11,920 bases of DNA from Candidatus Didemnitutus sp. (GTDB lineage: Bacteria > Verrucomicrobiota > Verrucomicrobiia > Opitutales > Opitutaceae), in NCBI GenBank assembly GCA_030682505.1, contig JAUXOH010000436.1, positions 1 to 11,920 on the forward strand. The letters run 5' to 3'. Numbering within the stretch: the stretch's first letter is position 1; every line of letters begins with the position of its first letter. The notes beneath the pieces are model-generated. The model had not been told where the DNA came from, ran no database searches, and saw nothing but the letters and a program-made list of their open reading frames with translations. Shown here piece after piece: positions 1-7,245 of this stretch. The position numbers and the translations under genes are program-made.

Positions 1-513
1 GCGGTGGAGCGTGGCATCGATTGCATCCTCAAATCCCAGATCAAGCAGAACGGCGCGCTCACCGCTTGGTGTGCGCAGCACGACGAAAACACGCTCGAGC
101 CAGCTTGGGCGCGCAAATACGAGCCGCCCTCCCTTTCGGGCGGTGAAACCGTGGGCATCGTCGAGTTCCTCATGTCCATCGAGCAACCCACGCCTGAGAT
201 CGTCGCCGCCGTGGACGGTGCGGTGATCTGGCTTCGCCAAGTCGCCATGCACGGCGTGCGACTCGAACAGCTGCGCGGACCTGATGGTCGCCTCGAGCGC
301 CGGCTCATCGCGGACGCGGCGGCGCCGCCGTTGTGGGCCCGTTTTTACGAGCTGGGGACAAATCGTCCGCTCTATCTCGATCGCGATTCGGTCTTTCGCT
401 ACGACTTTGCCGAGATCGGCTATGAGCGTCGCAGCGGTTACAGCTATCACGGCACCTGGCCCGCCCATTTGCTCGAGCAGGACTATCCCCGCTGGCGCGC
501 CACCGTTTTCTAG
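1..513 (+). CDS. Pectate lyase, PL10-like, C-terminal part (5' end outside window)
   Basis: The reading frame is open from base 1 to the TAG at 511-513, giving the last 170 residues of a longer protein. The GTG at base 4 lies inside conserved sequence, so it is not the start. Visible signatures fit the C-terminal catalytic domain of polysaccharide lyase family 10: GIDCILKSQI, NGALTAWCAQHDE, ARKYEPPSLSGGE followed by GIVEFLM, and ARFYELGTNRPLYLDRD. Family knowledge: PL10 enzymes cleave polygalacturonate by calcium-assisted beta-elimination and are normally exported. The signal peptide and any N-terminal modules cannot be seen here. The stop overlaps the stop of the convergent ATPase gene by 4 bp (CTAG). 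A role in plant pectin degradation is inferred from family; I did not assign catalytic residue numbers. Confidence in the family is high. Confidence 0.88.
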   Translation, partial: AVERGIDCILKSQIKQNGALTAWCAQHDENTLEPAWARKYEPPSLSGGETVGIVEFLMSIEQPTPEIVAAVDGAVIWLRQVAMHGVRLEQLRGPDGRLERRLIADAAAPPLWARFYELGTNRPLYLDRDSVFRYDFAEIGYERRSGYSYHGTWPAHLLEQDYPRWRATVF

Positions 514-2216
514 GCGAGGTCGAAGGAGCAGTTTTCCTCGATCTCGTCGATGGTGGTGAGGCCGAGCAGAACCTTGTTCAGACCGTCGTAGCGGAGCGGA
601 CGATAACCGGTCTTCGCCGCGGCGCGGGTGATCTCCTGCACGCTCTTCCGCTCGGAAATCAACTGGCGGATCTCCTCGGTGATAACGACCAACTCGTGAA
701 AGGCGACGCGGCCGTGGTAACCGGTTTGGCGGCAGTGTGCACAGCCGCGTCCGCGGAAGAACGGGACCTCCGTCAGTCCTTCCTCGAGGAAATATTTCAA
801 CAAGACCTCGCGCGGAGGGTAGTAGGCCTCTTTGCACTTGGTGCAGATGCGCCCGGCGAGCCGCTGGGCCAGCACGGCGGTGATGGACGGCGCGACCATG
901 TAGGGTTCCACGCCGATCTCCATCAGGCGCACGATGGCCTGCGGGGCGGTGTTGGTGTGGAGGGTGGCAAAGACGAGGTGACCGGTGAGCGCGGCTTCGG
1001 TGGCAATCTTCGCCGTCTCGGTGTCGCGGATTTCGCCGATGAGAATGACATCGGGATCCTGGCGAAGGAAGGCGCGCAACATCGTGGAGAACTTCAAGTC
1101 GATCCGCGAATTGATCTGACTTTGCATCACGCCGCGGACGGGGATCTCGACCGGATCCTCGATGGTGGAGATGTTGATCTTCGGGGTGTTGATTTCGTCG
1201 ATTGCCGCGTAGAGCGTCGTGGTCTTGCCCGAGCCGGTGGGGCCGGTCACAAAGATGATGCCGTTGGGGTTCTTGATCAGGCGACGGAACGGCAGCAGGA
1301 TCCGCTGAGACATGAGCATGTTGTCCAGCGTGACCCGGGAGCGGGTGTTCGCCGAGGAGAGCACGCGCACGACGGCTTTTTCGCCGTAAACGGTGGGCAC
1401 GATCGAGACGCGGAAGTTGGCCGAGCTCGTGCCCATCGGGACGGAAAAGCGACCGTCCTGCGGAAACCGGGATTCGGAAATGTCGAGTTCGCTGATGATC
1501 TTCAGGCGCGAAATGACGGTGCGGTGCAGGGTGGGGGGGAAGGTCAGGATGCTGCGTAGCGTGCCGTCGACGCGGAACCGGATGCGCGACTGAATCTCCA
1601 TCGCCTCAATGTGAATATCCGTCGCGCGCTCGCGCAGGGCGAAATGGATGATCTCGTCGAGCACGTGGACGAGCGTCGCGCTCGCGGCCAGTTCGGAGAT
1701 CCGTTCGACGGTCAGATCCGGATCGGAAAAGAGCGCGTTGCGGTCGAGTTCGAGCAGGGTGTCAGCGATTGATCGTTCCGTGGCGTAGACGACCGAGACG
1801 GCATCGTCGATTTCGCAGGGCAGGCAGAACACCGGGCTGAGGGGAATCTTGGCAATCTGCTCCAGCCGGCGCACCAGCGTGGCGTCCTCGGGGGTGGCCA
1901 TGGCGACGGTGAGCACACCGTCGATCACGTAAAGGCCGATGGCCCTCACCTTGCGCGCGATTTCCAGCGGGATATGCTTGGCGGCCTCCAGGGTGATGCC
2001 GGAGGCAAGCACATCGACATACGCGATGTCGAGGTAGTCGGCCCACAGGTGGCAGGCGTCCTCCTTGGAGAGGAGTTTCACGTCGATGATGGCCTGCAGC
2101 AGATCGAGCGGCGAATAGTGCTTCGTGGCCAGCAACTCCAGCTTGGGCCCAGCATCGAAGCCGGGTTGGCGCAGCACGCGTTCGACGAACCCGTTAATTG
2201 ATGGAATTGGGGTCAC
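510..2216 (-). CDS. GspE/PulE/PilB-family secretion or pilus assembly ATPase
   Basis: A 568-residue hexameric traffic ATPase that would power a type II secretion or type IV pilus-like machine at the cytoplasmic face of the inner membrane. Residues 1-150 resemble the T2SSE N-terminal (MshEN-like) domain, including IPLEIARKV and LTVAMATPEDA. The ATPase core shows Walker A GPTGSGKT (325-332), the Asp box TIEDPVE (351-357), Walker B VILIGEIRD (390-398) and the His box TGHLVFATLHTN (411-422). Two CxxC pairs (C458/C461 and C492/C495) form the usual zinc site of GspE and PilB. Length is normal. The start is a GTG lying inside the preceding 72-residue ORF, with no clear SD, suggesting translational coupling. 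It is the last gene of a kinase/regulator operon. Without pilin, platform or secretin genes in view, GspE and PilB cannot be told apart. Confidence 0.95.
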   Translation of the reverse strand: MTPIPSINGFVERVLRQPGFDAGPKLELLATKHYSPLDLLQAIIDVKLLSKEDACHLWADYLDIAYVDVLASGITLEAAKHIPLEIARKVRAIGLYVIDGVLTVAMATPEDATLVRRLEQIAKIPLSPVFCLPCEIDDAVSVVYATERSIADTLLELDRNALFSDPDLTVERISELAASATLVHVLDEIIHFALRERATDIHIEAMEIQSRIRFRVDGTLRSILTFPPTLHRTVISRLKIISELDISESRFPQDGRFSVPMGTSSANFRVSIVPTVYGEKAVVRVLSSANTRSRVTLDNMLMSQRILLPFRRLIKNPNGIIFVTGPTGSGKTTTLYAAIDEINTPKINISTIEDPVEIPVRGVMQSQINSRIDLKFSTMLRAFLRQDPDVILIGEIRDTETAKIATEAALTGHLVFATLHTNTAPQAIVRLMEIGVEPYMVAPSITAVLAQRLAGRICTKCKEAYYPPREVLLKYFLEEGLTEVPFFRGRGCAHCRQTGYHGRVAFHELVVITEEIRQLISERKSVQEITRAAAKTGYRPLRYDGLNKVLLGLTTIDEIEENCSFDLA

Positions 2217-2412
2217 GGCGGGAGCGCTGTTGCTGCAGTTCGAAAAGCGCGGTGATCGAGGGTTGGTCGAGCTTCTCCATCGCGAAAGAGCTCGAAGCGC
2301 GGTCCCGTTTTACTTCCTGCAGCAGGGCCGACAGGGAATAACGAACCTCGACGAAGGGGGCGAGCGGGTCCAATTCAGGATCCAGCGGGGAGGAGGTATC
2401 TGAAGTGGCCAT
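2194..2412 (-). CDS. Small hypothetical protein between response regulator and ATPase (72 aa)
   Basis: I do not recognise this protein. It starts with ATG at 2412, 24 bp after the response regulator stop, and its 3' end overlaps the start of the ATPase gene by 23 bp, so it fills the only gap in the operon. About 70% of its codons end in G or C, in keeping with coding sequence of this GC content. The protein is hydrophilic, with an acidic proline-containing N-terminus (about residues 1-20), a probable helical middle (VRYSLSALLQEVKRDR) and a Gln/Arg-rich tail (LFELQQQRSRRD). There is no signal peptide, membrane segment or Cys motif. No SD is evident before the ATG. It could be a small regulator or adaptor of the ATPase, but that is only inference from position. 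It could also be a chance ORF; conservation in relatives would decide. Confidence 0.55.
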   Translation of the reverse strand: MATSDTSSPLDPELDPLAPFVEVRYSLSALLQEVKRDRASSSFAMEKLDQPSITALFELQQQRSRRDPNSIN

Positions 2413-2436
2413 GGCGGGGATAATTGAGCCGAGGGG

Positions 2437-2853
2437 TTACTCCGGCGACCGAGTGGCGTCCTCGGCTTTGGCGCGGAAAGCGTCGGAGATGATTTTCTTC
2501 AACTGGATGGTCATGTCCTCCGGCGGATTGTCTTTGCGCAGGTAGCCCACGGCGCCGAGGCGGAGGCATTCCTCCACGGTCTGCCGGTTGACCAGCGAGG
2601 TGAGCATGACGACCGTGCAGGCGGGATCGAAGGCCTTGAGGTTGCGCAGTGTCTCGAGACCGTCAACGCGCGGCATGTTGACGTCGAGGAGCACCAGGGC
2701 GGGCTTTTCGCGCTGATAGATCTGGAGCGCGTCACCGCCGTTCCCCGCCTGAAAGACGGCGGAAAAATTGCCGAGCGACTTGATCAGCACGGCGACGAAC
2801 TTGCGAATGTGGGCCTCGTCATCGACGACGAGGACTTTGCCCGCTGGTTTCAT
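2437..2853 (-). CDS. Single-domain response regulator (CheY-like receiver)
   Basis: A 138-residue protein made almost entirely of one receiver domain, with no DNA-binding or enzymatic output domain. All canonical positions are present: acidic pair D11/D12 (VVDDE), phospho-acceptor D57 (LVLLDVNMP), switch T85 (VVMLTS) and K107 (GYLRKDN). A charged tail of about 20 residues follows. It should accept phosphate from a histidine kinase and act by protein-protein contact. The ATG overlaps the upstream kinase stop as ATGA, so the two are probably translationally coupled and cognate partners. The next genes are a small protein and a GspE-type ATPase, which makes the secretion or pilus machine a plausible target. 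The target is inference; the domain assignment is firm. Confidence 0.93.
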   Translation of the reverse strand: MKPAGKVLVVDDEAHIRKFVAVLIKSLGNFSAVFQAGNGGDALQIYQREKPALVLLDVNMPRVDGLETLRNLKAFDPACTVVMLTSLVNRQTVEECLRLGAVGYLRKDNPPEDMTIQLKKIISDAFRAKAEDATRSPE

Positions 2854-4016
2854 AAGGGAAGTGGGAATGCGATCCGGAATTCGCCGCCGTCGGGCAGGTT
2901 CTTCGCCTGAATGGAGCCGGCGTGGGCCTGCATGATCTTGAAGCAGATGGAAAGCCCCAGTCCGGTGCTGGATTCGCCGCCGGTCGGCTTCACCGAGGTG
3001 CGGCTGAAATCCTTGAAGAGCCGGGCATATTCATTCTTCGGAATGCCGGGCCCCTTGTCTCGGACCGCAACCGTGCAGTGGTTCGGGGTCAGTTCGATCA
3101 CGACCGTTATTGTCGAGTCCGGGGGTGAAAACTTGATGGCGTTGTCGAGCAGGTTGTTCAGCACCTGCCGGACCTTCGGACCATCGAGGGCCAGTTCCGG
3201 GATGAGGGGGACGGGCTCCAGGACAATGGTGGAGCCCTTCTGTGCGGCCGTGGCGTTGTTGAGCTTGATGGCCGAAGCAACCAGCGCAGCCAGCGACCCG
3301 GGAATGAGCGTGAATTTTAGCTCGCCGGTTTCGATGGTCGAGACGTCGAGCAATTCGTTGACGAGATCGAGCCCCGACTGGCTGGCGTCGTAAATGGTAT
3401 CAAGGAAATCGATCTGCTCGGGCGTGACCGAGCCCACGGTCCCGGTGCGCAGAAGGTGGGTGAACGCGCGAATCGAAACCAGCGGGTTGCGCAAGTCGTG
3501 TGCCGCCATGCAAAGGAGGCGGGTCTTCGCGCTGTCTTCCCGGCTCAGTTGGGCGAGGCGCAGACGGTTCAACAGATGCACGCGGACGCGCGCCACGACC
3601 TCCTGCTCGCGATAGGGCCGGAAAAAATAATCGACGCCGCCCGCCGCCAAACCTTCGACCACCAGTTCCGGGTCGCTCTTCGAGGCGATGAAGATCACCG
3701 CGACCGTGGCGCGACCCTGACGGCGCTTGCTCAGGAAGCGGCACAGCTCGAAGACCGGCGTGTTCGGCAGGTCCACATCGAGCAAAATCAGGTCGGGTTC
3801 GTTTTGCCGGGAATAGTTCAAGGCGGCCGCGCCCGAATCAACGGCGGTCACCAGATAGCCCTCCGGCCGGAGGATGTCGGTCAGGCTGCGAACCTTGGAC
3901 TGGTCGTTGGCCACGATCAGGATCGTGCGATCCTTCAATGCCAGTCCCGAACGGGATTCGCCGGTGGACGATTTAACAGAAGGCTGAAAGTCAGGGAAGC
4001 TCACCAATCCCACCAT
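2850..4016 (-). CDS. Hybrid sensor histidine kinase with N-terminal degenerate receiver
   Basis: A 388-residue cytoplasmic protein without membrane segments. A receiver-like domain covers about residues 30-150, followed by HisKA (about 160-232) and HATPase_c (about 278-388). The H box is AAHDLRNPL with H173; the N box is NNLLDNAIKF (287-296); G1 is RDKGPGIP (319-326); G2 is TGLGLSI (351-357). The receiver keeps the phospho-acceptor D80 (LILLDVDLP), but the acidic pair is VAND (A36, N37), the switch Thr is A111 and the conserved Lys is R133. It may therefore work as a signal- or partner-binding module rather than a normal phospho-switch. The open frame extends to 4640, but that part is antisense to the methyltransferase gene. 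I chose the ATG at 4016; an ATG at 4058 is possible. No SD is visible. It overlaps the response regulator gene by 4 bp. Confidence 0.9.
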   Translation of the reverse strand: MVGLVSFPDFQPSVKSSTGESRSGLALKDRTILIVANDQSKVRSLTDILRPEGYLVTAVDSGAAALNYSRQNEPDLILLDVDLPNTPVFELCRFLSKRRQGRATVAVIFIASKSDPELVVEGLAAGGVDYFFRPYREQEVVARVRVHLLNRLRLAQLSREDSAKTRLLCMAAHDLRNPLVSIRAFTHLLRTGTVGSVTPEQIDFLDTIYDASQSGLDLVNELLDVSTIETGELKFTLIPGSLAALVASAIKLNNATAAQKGSTIVLEPVPLIPELALDGPKVRQVLNNLLDNAIKFSPPDSTITVVIELTPNHCTVAVRDKGPGIPKNEYARLFKDFSRTSVKPTGGESSTGLGLSICFKIMQAHAGSIQAKNLPDGGEFRIAFPLPL

Positions 4017-4364
4017 GACAGAGCCAAAACACCGTCGTCGAGTGCATTGATTGGGCATGGGCCACGCCTGGCGGGGCGGCGGTTGGATCTTCCGACGCCC
4101 CCGCGGGGAGTGAATCCGGATGGCGCATGGGACAAAACAGCCACAGGGGTGATTTGCGGTTCGAAAAGCCGGCAAATCCGGATATGAATGAAAGGACCCG
4201 CCAGACGCACGACCTTGAACCCCCCCATTAAATCGTGCGCCGAAGAAGCCCCGTGTGGAAACCTTGAGAGTGCGCAACCGTTCGTCTCTTGTGGGAAAAT
4301 TCACGCGGCGAAAGAAATCCTGACGCAACTCTGCGACACTCCCCCTCGACCTGCATGACCCGCC
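4017..4364. promoter_or_regulatory. Divergent intergenic region between signalling operon and PKS cassette
   Basis: These 348 bases separate two divergent transcription units, so promoters for both should lie here. I see no convincing -35/-10 pair on either strand. The only notable structure is two copies of the 8-bp palindrome ATCCGGAT at 4114-4121 and 4176-4183, each preceded by A and 62 bp apart. The same octamer also occurs inside the ATPase gene near 1716, so its meaning is doubtful. Short ORFs here have no recognisable domain and are probably not genes. Confidence 0.5.
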
Positions 4365-5081
4365 ATGGCGCTGATGAAAACGAAAATTTTGCCCAAGCTG
4401 GGCATCAACCAGTCGCGGCAGAATTCCGCCGCTGGCGGCGGCGTTCGCGTGGTTGCGCCGGAGAGTTTGGATGGCTTGCCGCCCGATTCCCCGGAGGCAC
4501 GGGCGTCCCGTCGCGATTTGCGCGTCTTGAACGGGCTGCTTGGGACCAACGCCTGGTTCGGCGGTGTGATGAGGGAACGGGTTCGCGCCGGTGAGGCCGT
4601 GTTGGAAATCGGCGCGGGCACCGGCGAGTTGGCGCGCCACTTGCGGCCGGTCGCGCCGGGATTGGCGGGTCTCGATTTACTGGCGCGGCCCGGCGACTGG
4701 CCGGCGACCGCGCCGTGGTTTCAGACCGACGTGTTGTCGTTTGCCGATTGGGATCGTTTCCCGGTGGTGATCGGGAACTTGTTTTTTCATCATTTTGATC
4801 CCGCGCAGCTGGCCGGCTTGGGTGCCCAGCTCGGCGGGGCCCGAATGATCATCGCGAACGAACCCCTGCGCACGACCCTCACGGCGAGATTATTTTCGCT
4901 GGTGAGCCCGTTGATGGGCGCTCACCCGGTGACGCGGCACGATGGGCGGATCAGCATCGCGGCTGGGTTTCGGCACGACGAACTCGCCCGGCTGCTGCAG
5001 CTCGATCCGGAGGTTTGGCACTGGCGGGCGGAGGAAACCTGGTTGGGGGCCAATCGCTTGGTGGCGGAGCGGAGATCATGA
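4365..5081 (+). CDS. Class I SAM-dependent methyltransferase of type III PKS cassette
   Basis: A 238-residue soluble methyltransferase. SAM motif I is VLEIGAGTGELA (79-90), with a likely acidic residue of motif II at D103 and the motif IV-like stretch VVIGNLFFHHFD (134-145). The C-terminal part (RHDGRISIAAGFRHDEL) resembles methyltransferases that I recall next to FAD oxidoreductases and type III polyketide synthases. It probably methylates the polyketide or its oxidised product on O or C; the position cannot be predicted. The stop overlaps the next start as ATGA, so the two genes are translationally coupled. The start is uncertain: ATG 4365 gives an N-terminal stretch of about 30 residues that I cannot match to the family. 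ATG 4374 or GTG 4449 could also serve, and none has a clear SD. Confidence 0.82.
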   Translation: MALMKTKILPKLGINQSRQNSAAGGGVRVVAPESLDGLPPDSPEARASRRDLRVLNGLLGTNAWFGGVMRERVRAGEAVLEIGAGTGELARHLRPVAPGLAGLDLLARPGDWPATAPWFQTDVLSFADWDRFPVVIGNLFFHHFDPAQLAGLGAQLGGARMIIANEPLRTTLTARLFSLVSPLMGAHPVTRHDGRISIAAGFRHDELARLLQLDPEVWHWRAEETWLGANRLVAERRS

Positions 5082-6106
5082 AAGCACGGCAACCCGTGCA
5101 GATCATCGGCGGGGGACTGGCTGGGCTTTCGCTGGGCGTCGCGTTGCGCCGGGCCGGAGTTCCGGTGTCGATCTTCGAGGCCGACGATTATCCGCGGCAC
5201 CGGGTCTGCGGGGAATTCATCGCCGGGCTCAGTGAGACGACCATTGAACAGCTCGGGATTGACTCGGTCTTTGTTGGAGCGGGCAGCCATCGCAGCGTAA
5301 CGTGGTTTCGGCGCGACCGGACGATTCGCCAGCAAATGCTGCCGGAGCCGGCGCGGGCGATCAGTCGCTTTGTCCTGGATGCCCGGCTGGCCGCGTTGTT
5401 CACCGCCGGGGGCGGTGCGCTTCACCCGCGTCATCGCCACGCGGAACCAGCCCATGGTGCCGGGTGGGTGGCAACTGCCGGGCGAAGAACCCGACCCTCT
5501 TCTCCCTGGATGGGATTGAAACTCCATGCCCGCAACCTCCGGACGAGCGACGACCTCGAGCTTCATCTCGGTGATGGTGCCTACGTCGGTGTCTCCGCGG
5601 TCGAGGACGGGTGGATCAATGTCTGCGGGTTCTTTCGTCGGCGACCGGAACTGCGGATCGACCGCGAGCAACCGCTGCCCGCCTACCTGCGAGCCTGCGG
5701 GCTGTCCCAACTGGCGGAACGTCTCGCCGGCGCCGAGGTGCGGCCGGGTTCGACCAAGGCGATGGCCGGAATCGCCATGGATCGACGCGTCACGACTGGC
5801 CCCGGGATCAGGCTGGGCGATGCGTGCGCCATGATTCCCCCGTTCACCGGCAATGGCATGACAATGGCGTTCACGGGCGCGGCGCTGGCACTCTGCCCGT
5901 TGGTGGCCTGGTCGAGCGGTGAAGCCTCGTGGGAAGAAACCGTACGCGTGGTTCGCGCCGCCTTGCGCCGTGAGTTCCGGGTGCGTCTTGCCGTCGCCGC
6001 GTTGCTTCATCCCTTTCTCTTGCACCCGCCACTCCAACACGAGCTCGGCGCGGTGGCGCGCGCCGGGTTGCTGCCCTTCACCCGTTTCTATCAACTCCTG
6101 CACTGA
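5078..6106 (+). CDS. FAD-dependent oxidoreductase (PHBH / geranylgeranyl-reductase-like flavoprotein)
   Basis: A 342-residue flavoprotein. Its N-terminal Rossmann dinucleotide motif is IIGGGLAGLSLGVALRRAG (9-27), with E34 at the end of strand 2 for the adenosine ribose. It then has RVCGEF (42-47), a central substrate-domain segment (GLKLHARN, AYVGVSAVEDGWINVCG) and the second FAD motif GIRLGDACAMIPPFTGNGM (243-262). Such enzymes hydroxylate or oxidise aromatic rings, or reduce prenyl chains. Beside a type III PKS, hydroxylation or oxidation of the polyketide ring to a quinone-like product is likely (inference). The ATG at 5078 is preferred: it makes an ATGA overlap with the methyltransferase and has GGAG at 5066-5069 and 5071-5074. 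The protein is slightly short for the family, and residues 110-140 are poorly conserved by eye, but no frameshift is needed. Confidence 0.88.
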   Translation: MKARQPVQIIGGGLAGLSLGVALRRAGVPVSIFEADDYPRHRVCGEFIAGLSETTIEQLGIDSVFVGAGSHRSVTWFRRDRTIRQQMLPEPARAISRFVLDARLAALFTAGGGALHPRHRHAEPAHGAGWVATAGRRTRPSSPWMGLKLHARNLRTSDDLELHLGDGAYVGVSAVEDGWINVCGFFRRRPELRIDREQPLPAYLRACGLSQLAERLAGAEVRPGSTKAMAGIAMDRRVTTGPGIRLGDACAMIPPFTGNGMTMAFTGAALALCPLVAWSSGEASWEETVRVVRAALRREFRVRLAVAALLHPFLLHPPLQHELGAVARAGLLPFTRFYQLLH

Positions 6107-6114
6107 TTACCGCG

Positions 6115-7161
6115 ATGTATTTGCACGCCCTCAGCACCGCCCTTCCTCCCACCGCCTTCCGGCAGACGGAGTGCTGGGAAATTTTGCAACGTTCCGACAT
6201 GCGCCAGCGGCTCAACCGTCGCTCCGTGCTCACGCTGCAGGCGATCCTGCGGCACGACAGCGGCATTGCCACGCGCCACTTTGCGCTGCCCGACATCGAG
6301 CGCGTTTTTTCCATGAACCCGGATGAGCTCAACGAGGCCTTTCGGACGGAGGCCCCGCGGCTTGCCGCCCGGGCGCTCGAGACCGCCTTGGCGCAGGCCG
6401 GAATGACGGTGGGTGACGTGGATGCTCTGCTGATCTGCACCTGCACGGGCTACCTTTGTCCGGGAGTGACGAGTTATGTGGCCGAGCAACTCGGGCTGCG
6501 CGCGAACACCTACCTGCAGGACTTGGTCGGCCTGGGGTGTGGCGCCGCGATTCCCACGCTGCGTGCCGCCGCGGCGATTTTGGCCGCGCAGCCGGAAGCG
6601 GTGGTGGCCTGCGTGGCGGTCGAGGTGTGTTCGGCGGCCTTCTACCTCGATGATGATCCGGGCGTATTGGTGAGCGCCTGCCTCTTTGGCGATGGCGCGG
6701 CGGCCACCATTTGGCGCAGCCAGCCCGGTCCGTCCGGTTTGCAATGCCGGGATTTCTCGACCCTGCACCAGCCGGAGCACCGGGATCGAATTCGCTTCGA
6801 AACCCGCCAGGGCCGCCTCCGCAATCTGCTGGACGCCGCGGTGCCGGAGCTGGCGGCGGCCGCGGTGGCGCAACTGCTCGCGGACGAGCGCGCGCGCCGC
6901 GGCGCCCGGCCCATCTCGCGCCTGATCGCGCATGTCGGGGGACGCGACGTGCTCGACGCCATCGCGCGCAGTTGCGACGATTGCGACCTCACGGCCAGCC
7001 GGGACGTGCTGCGCGACTGCGGCAACATGAGCAGTCCTTCGGTATTGTTCGCGCTGGAGCGAGCCCTGCAAAGTGGGGCGCCCGATGACGCCAGCGATTG
7101 GTGGCTGACCAGCTTCGGCGCTGGGTTCAGCGCCCATGGTTGCCGGATCGGCCGGGGCTGA
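6115..7161 (+). CDS. Type III polyketide synthase (chalcone/stilbene synthase-like)
   Basis: A 348-residue thiolase-fold homodimeric synthase that extends an acyl-CoA starter with malonyl-CoA units and cyclises the product. The catalytic triad is complete: nucleophile C142 in LVGLGCGAAIP, H273 in IAHVGGRDVL and N304 in CGNMSSPSVLF. Other family marks are LICTCTGY (106-113), VEVCSAAF (169-176) and FGDGAAA (191-197). The usual HPGG is HVGG, and the C-terminal GFGPG loop is SFGAG, a variant within the range of bacterial members. It starts 8 bp after the flavoprotein stop, so it is the third gene of an MT/FAD/PKS operon. That set recalls srsABC of Streptomyces and bpsAB of Bacillus, which make alkylresorcinols or alkylpyrones, although the SrsB methyltransferase is of another type. 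The exact product is not predictable. Confidence 0.95.
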   Translation: MYLHALSTALPPTAFRQTECWEILQRSDMRQRLNRRSVLTLQAILRHDSGIATRHFALPDIERVFSMNPDELNEAFRTEAPRLAARALETALAQAGMTVGDVDALLICTCTGYLCPGVTSYVAEQLGLRANTYLQDLVGLGCGAAIPTLRAAAAILAAQPEAVVACVAVEVCSAAFYLDDDPGVLVSACLFGDGAAATIWRSQPGPSGLQCRDFSTLHQPEHRDRIRFETRQGRLRNLLDAAVPELAAAAVAQLLADERARRGARPISRLIAHVGGRDVLDAIARSCDDCDLTASRDVLRDCGNMSSPSVLFALERALQSGAPDDASDWWLTSFGAGFSAHGCRIGRG

Positions 7162-7245
7162 GCGGGGAGCCGGGTTGCCAATGCGGATTTTTGCTGTGGC
7201 GCGGGGAACGGATGCGGCCATCGTGAGCGGATACCGTCCTTCCTC

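Noticed and set aside
4001..4228. 75-residue minus-strand ORF in the divergent intergenic region
   Set aside because: It overlaps the kinase start in another frame, has no recognisable motif and has no SD.
4017..4640. N-terminal extension of the hybrid kinase to give 596 residues
   Set aside because: The extra residues lie across the intergenic region and antisense to the methyltransferase gene, and show no domain. The receiver domain begins shortly after ATG 4016.
5015..5077. TTG start 21 codons upstream for the flavoprotein
   Set aside because: It would overlap the methyltransferase gene by 67 bp and add glycine-rich residues before the Rossmann motif. ATG 5078 has an SD and an ATGA coupling.
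5400..5520. Possible frameshift in the flavoprotein gene near residues 110-140
   Set aside because: Sequence here is poorly conserved by eye, but the frame continues into GLKLHARN and the other frames give no better family match.
4922..6103. 393-residue open frame antisense to the flavoprotein gene
   Set aside because: Shadow ORF without a recognisable domain opposite a clear FAD protein.
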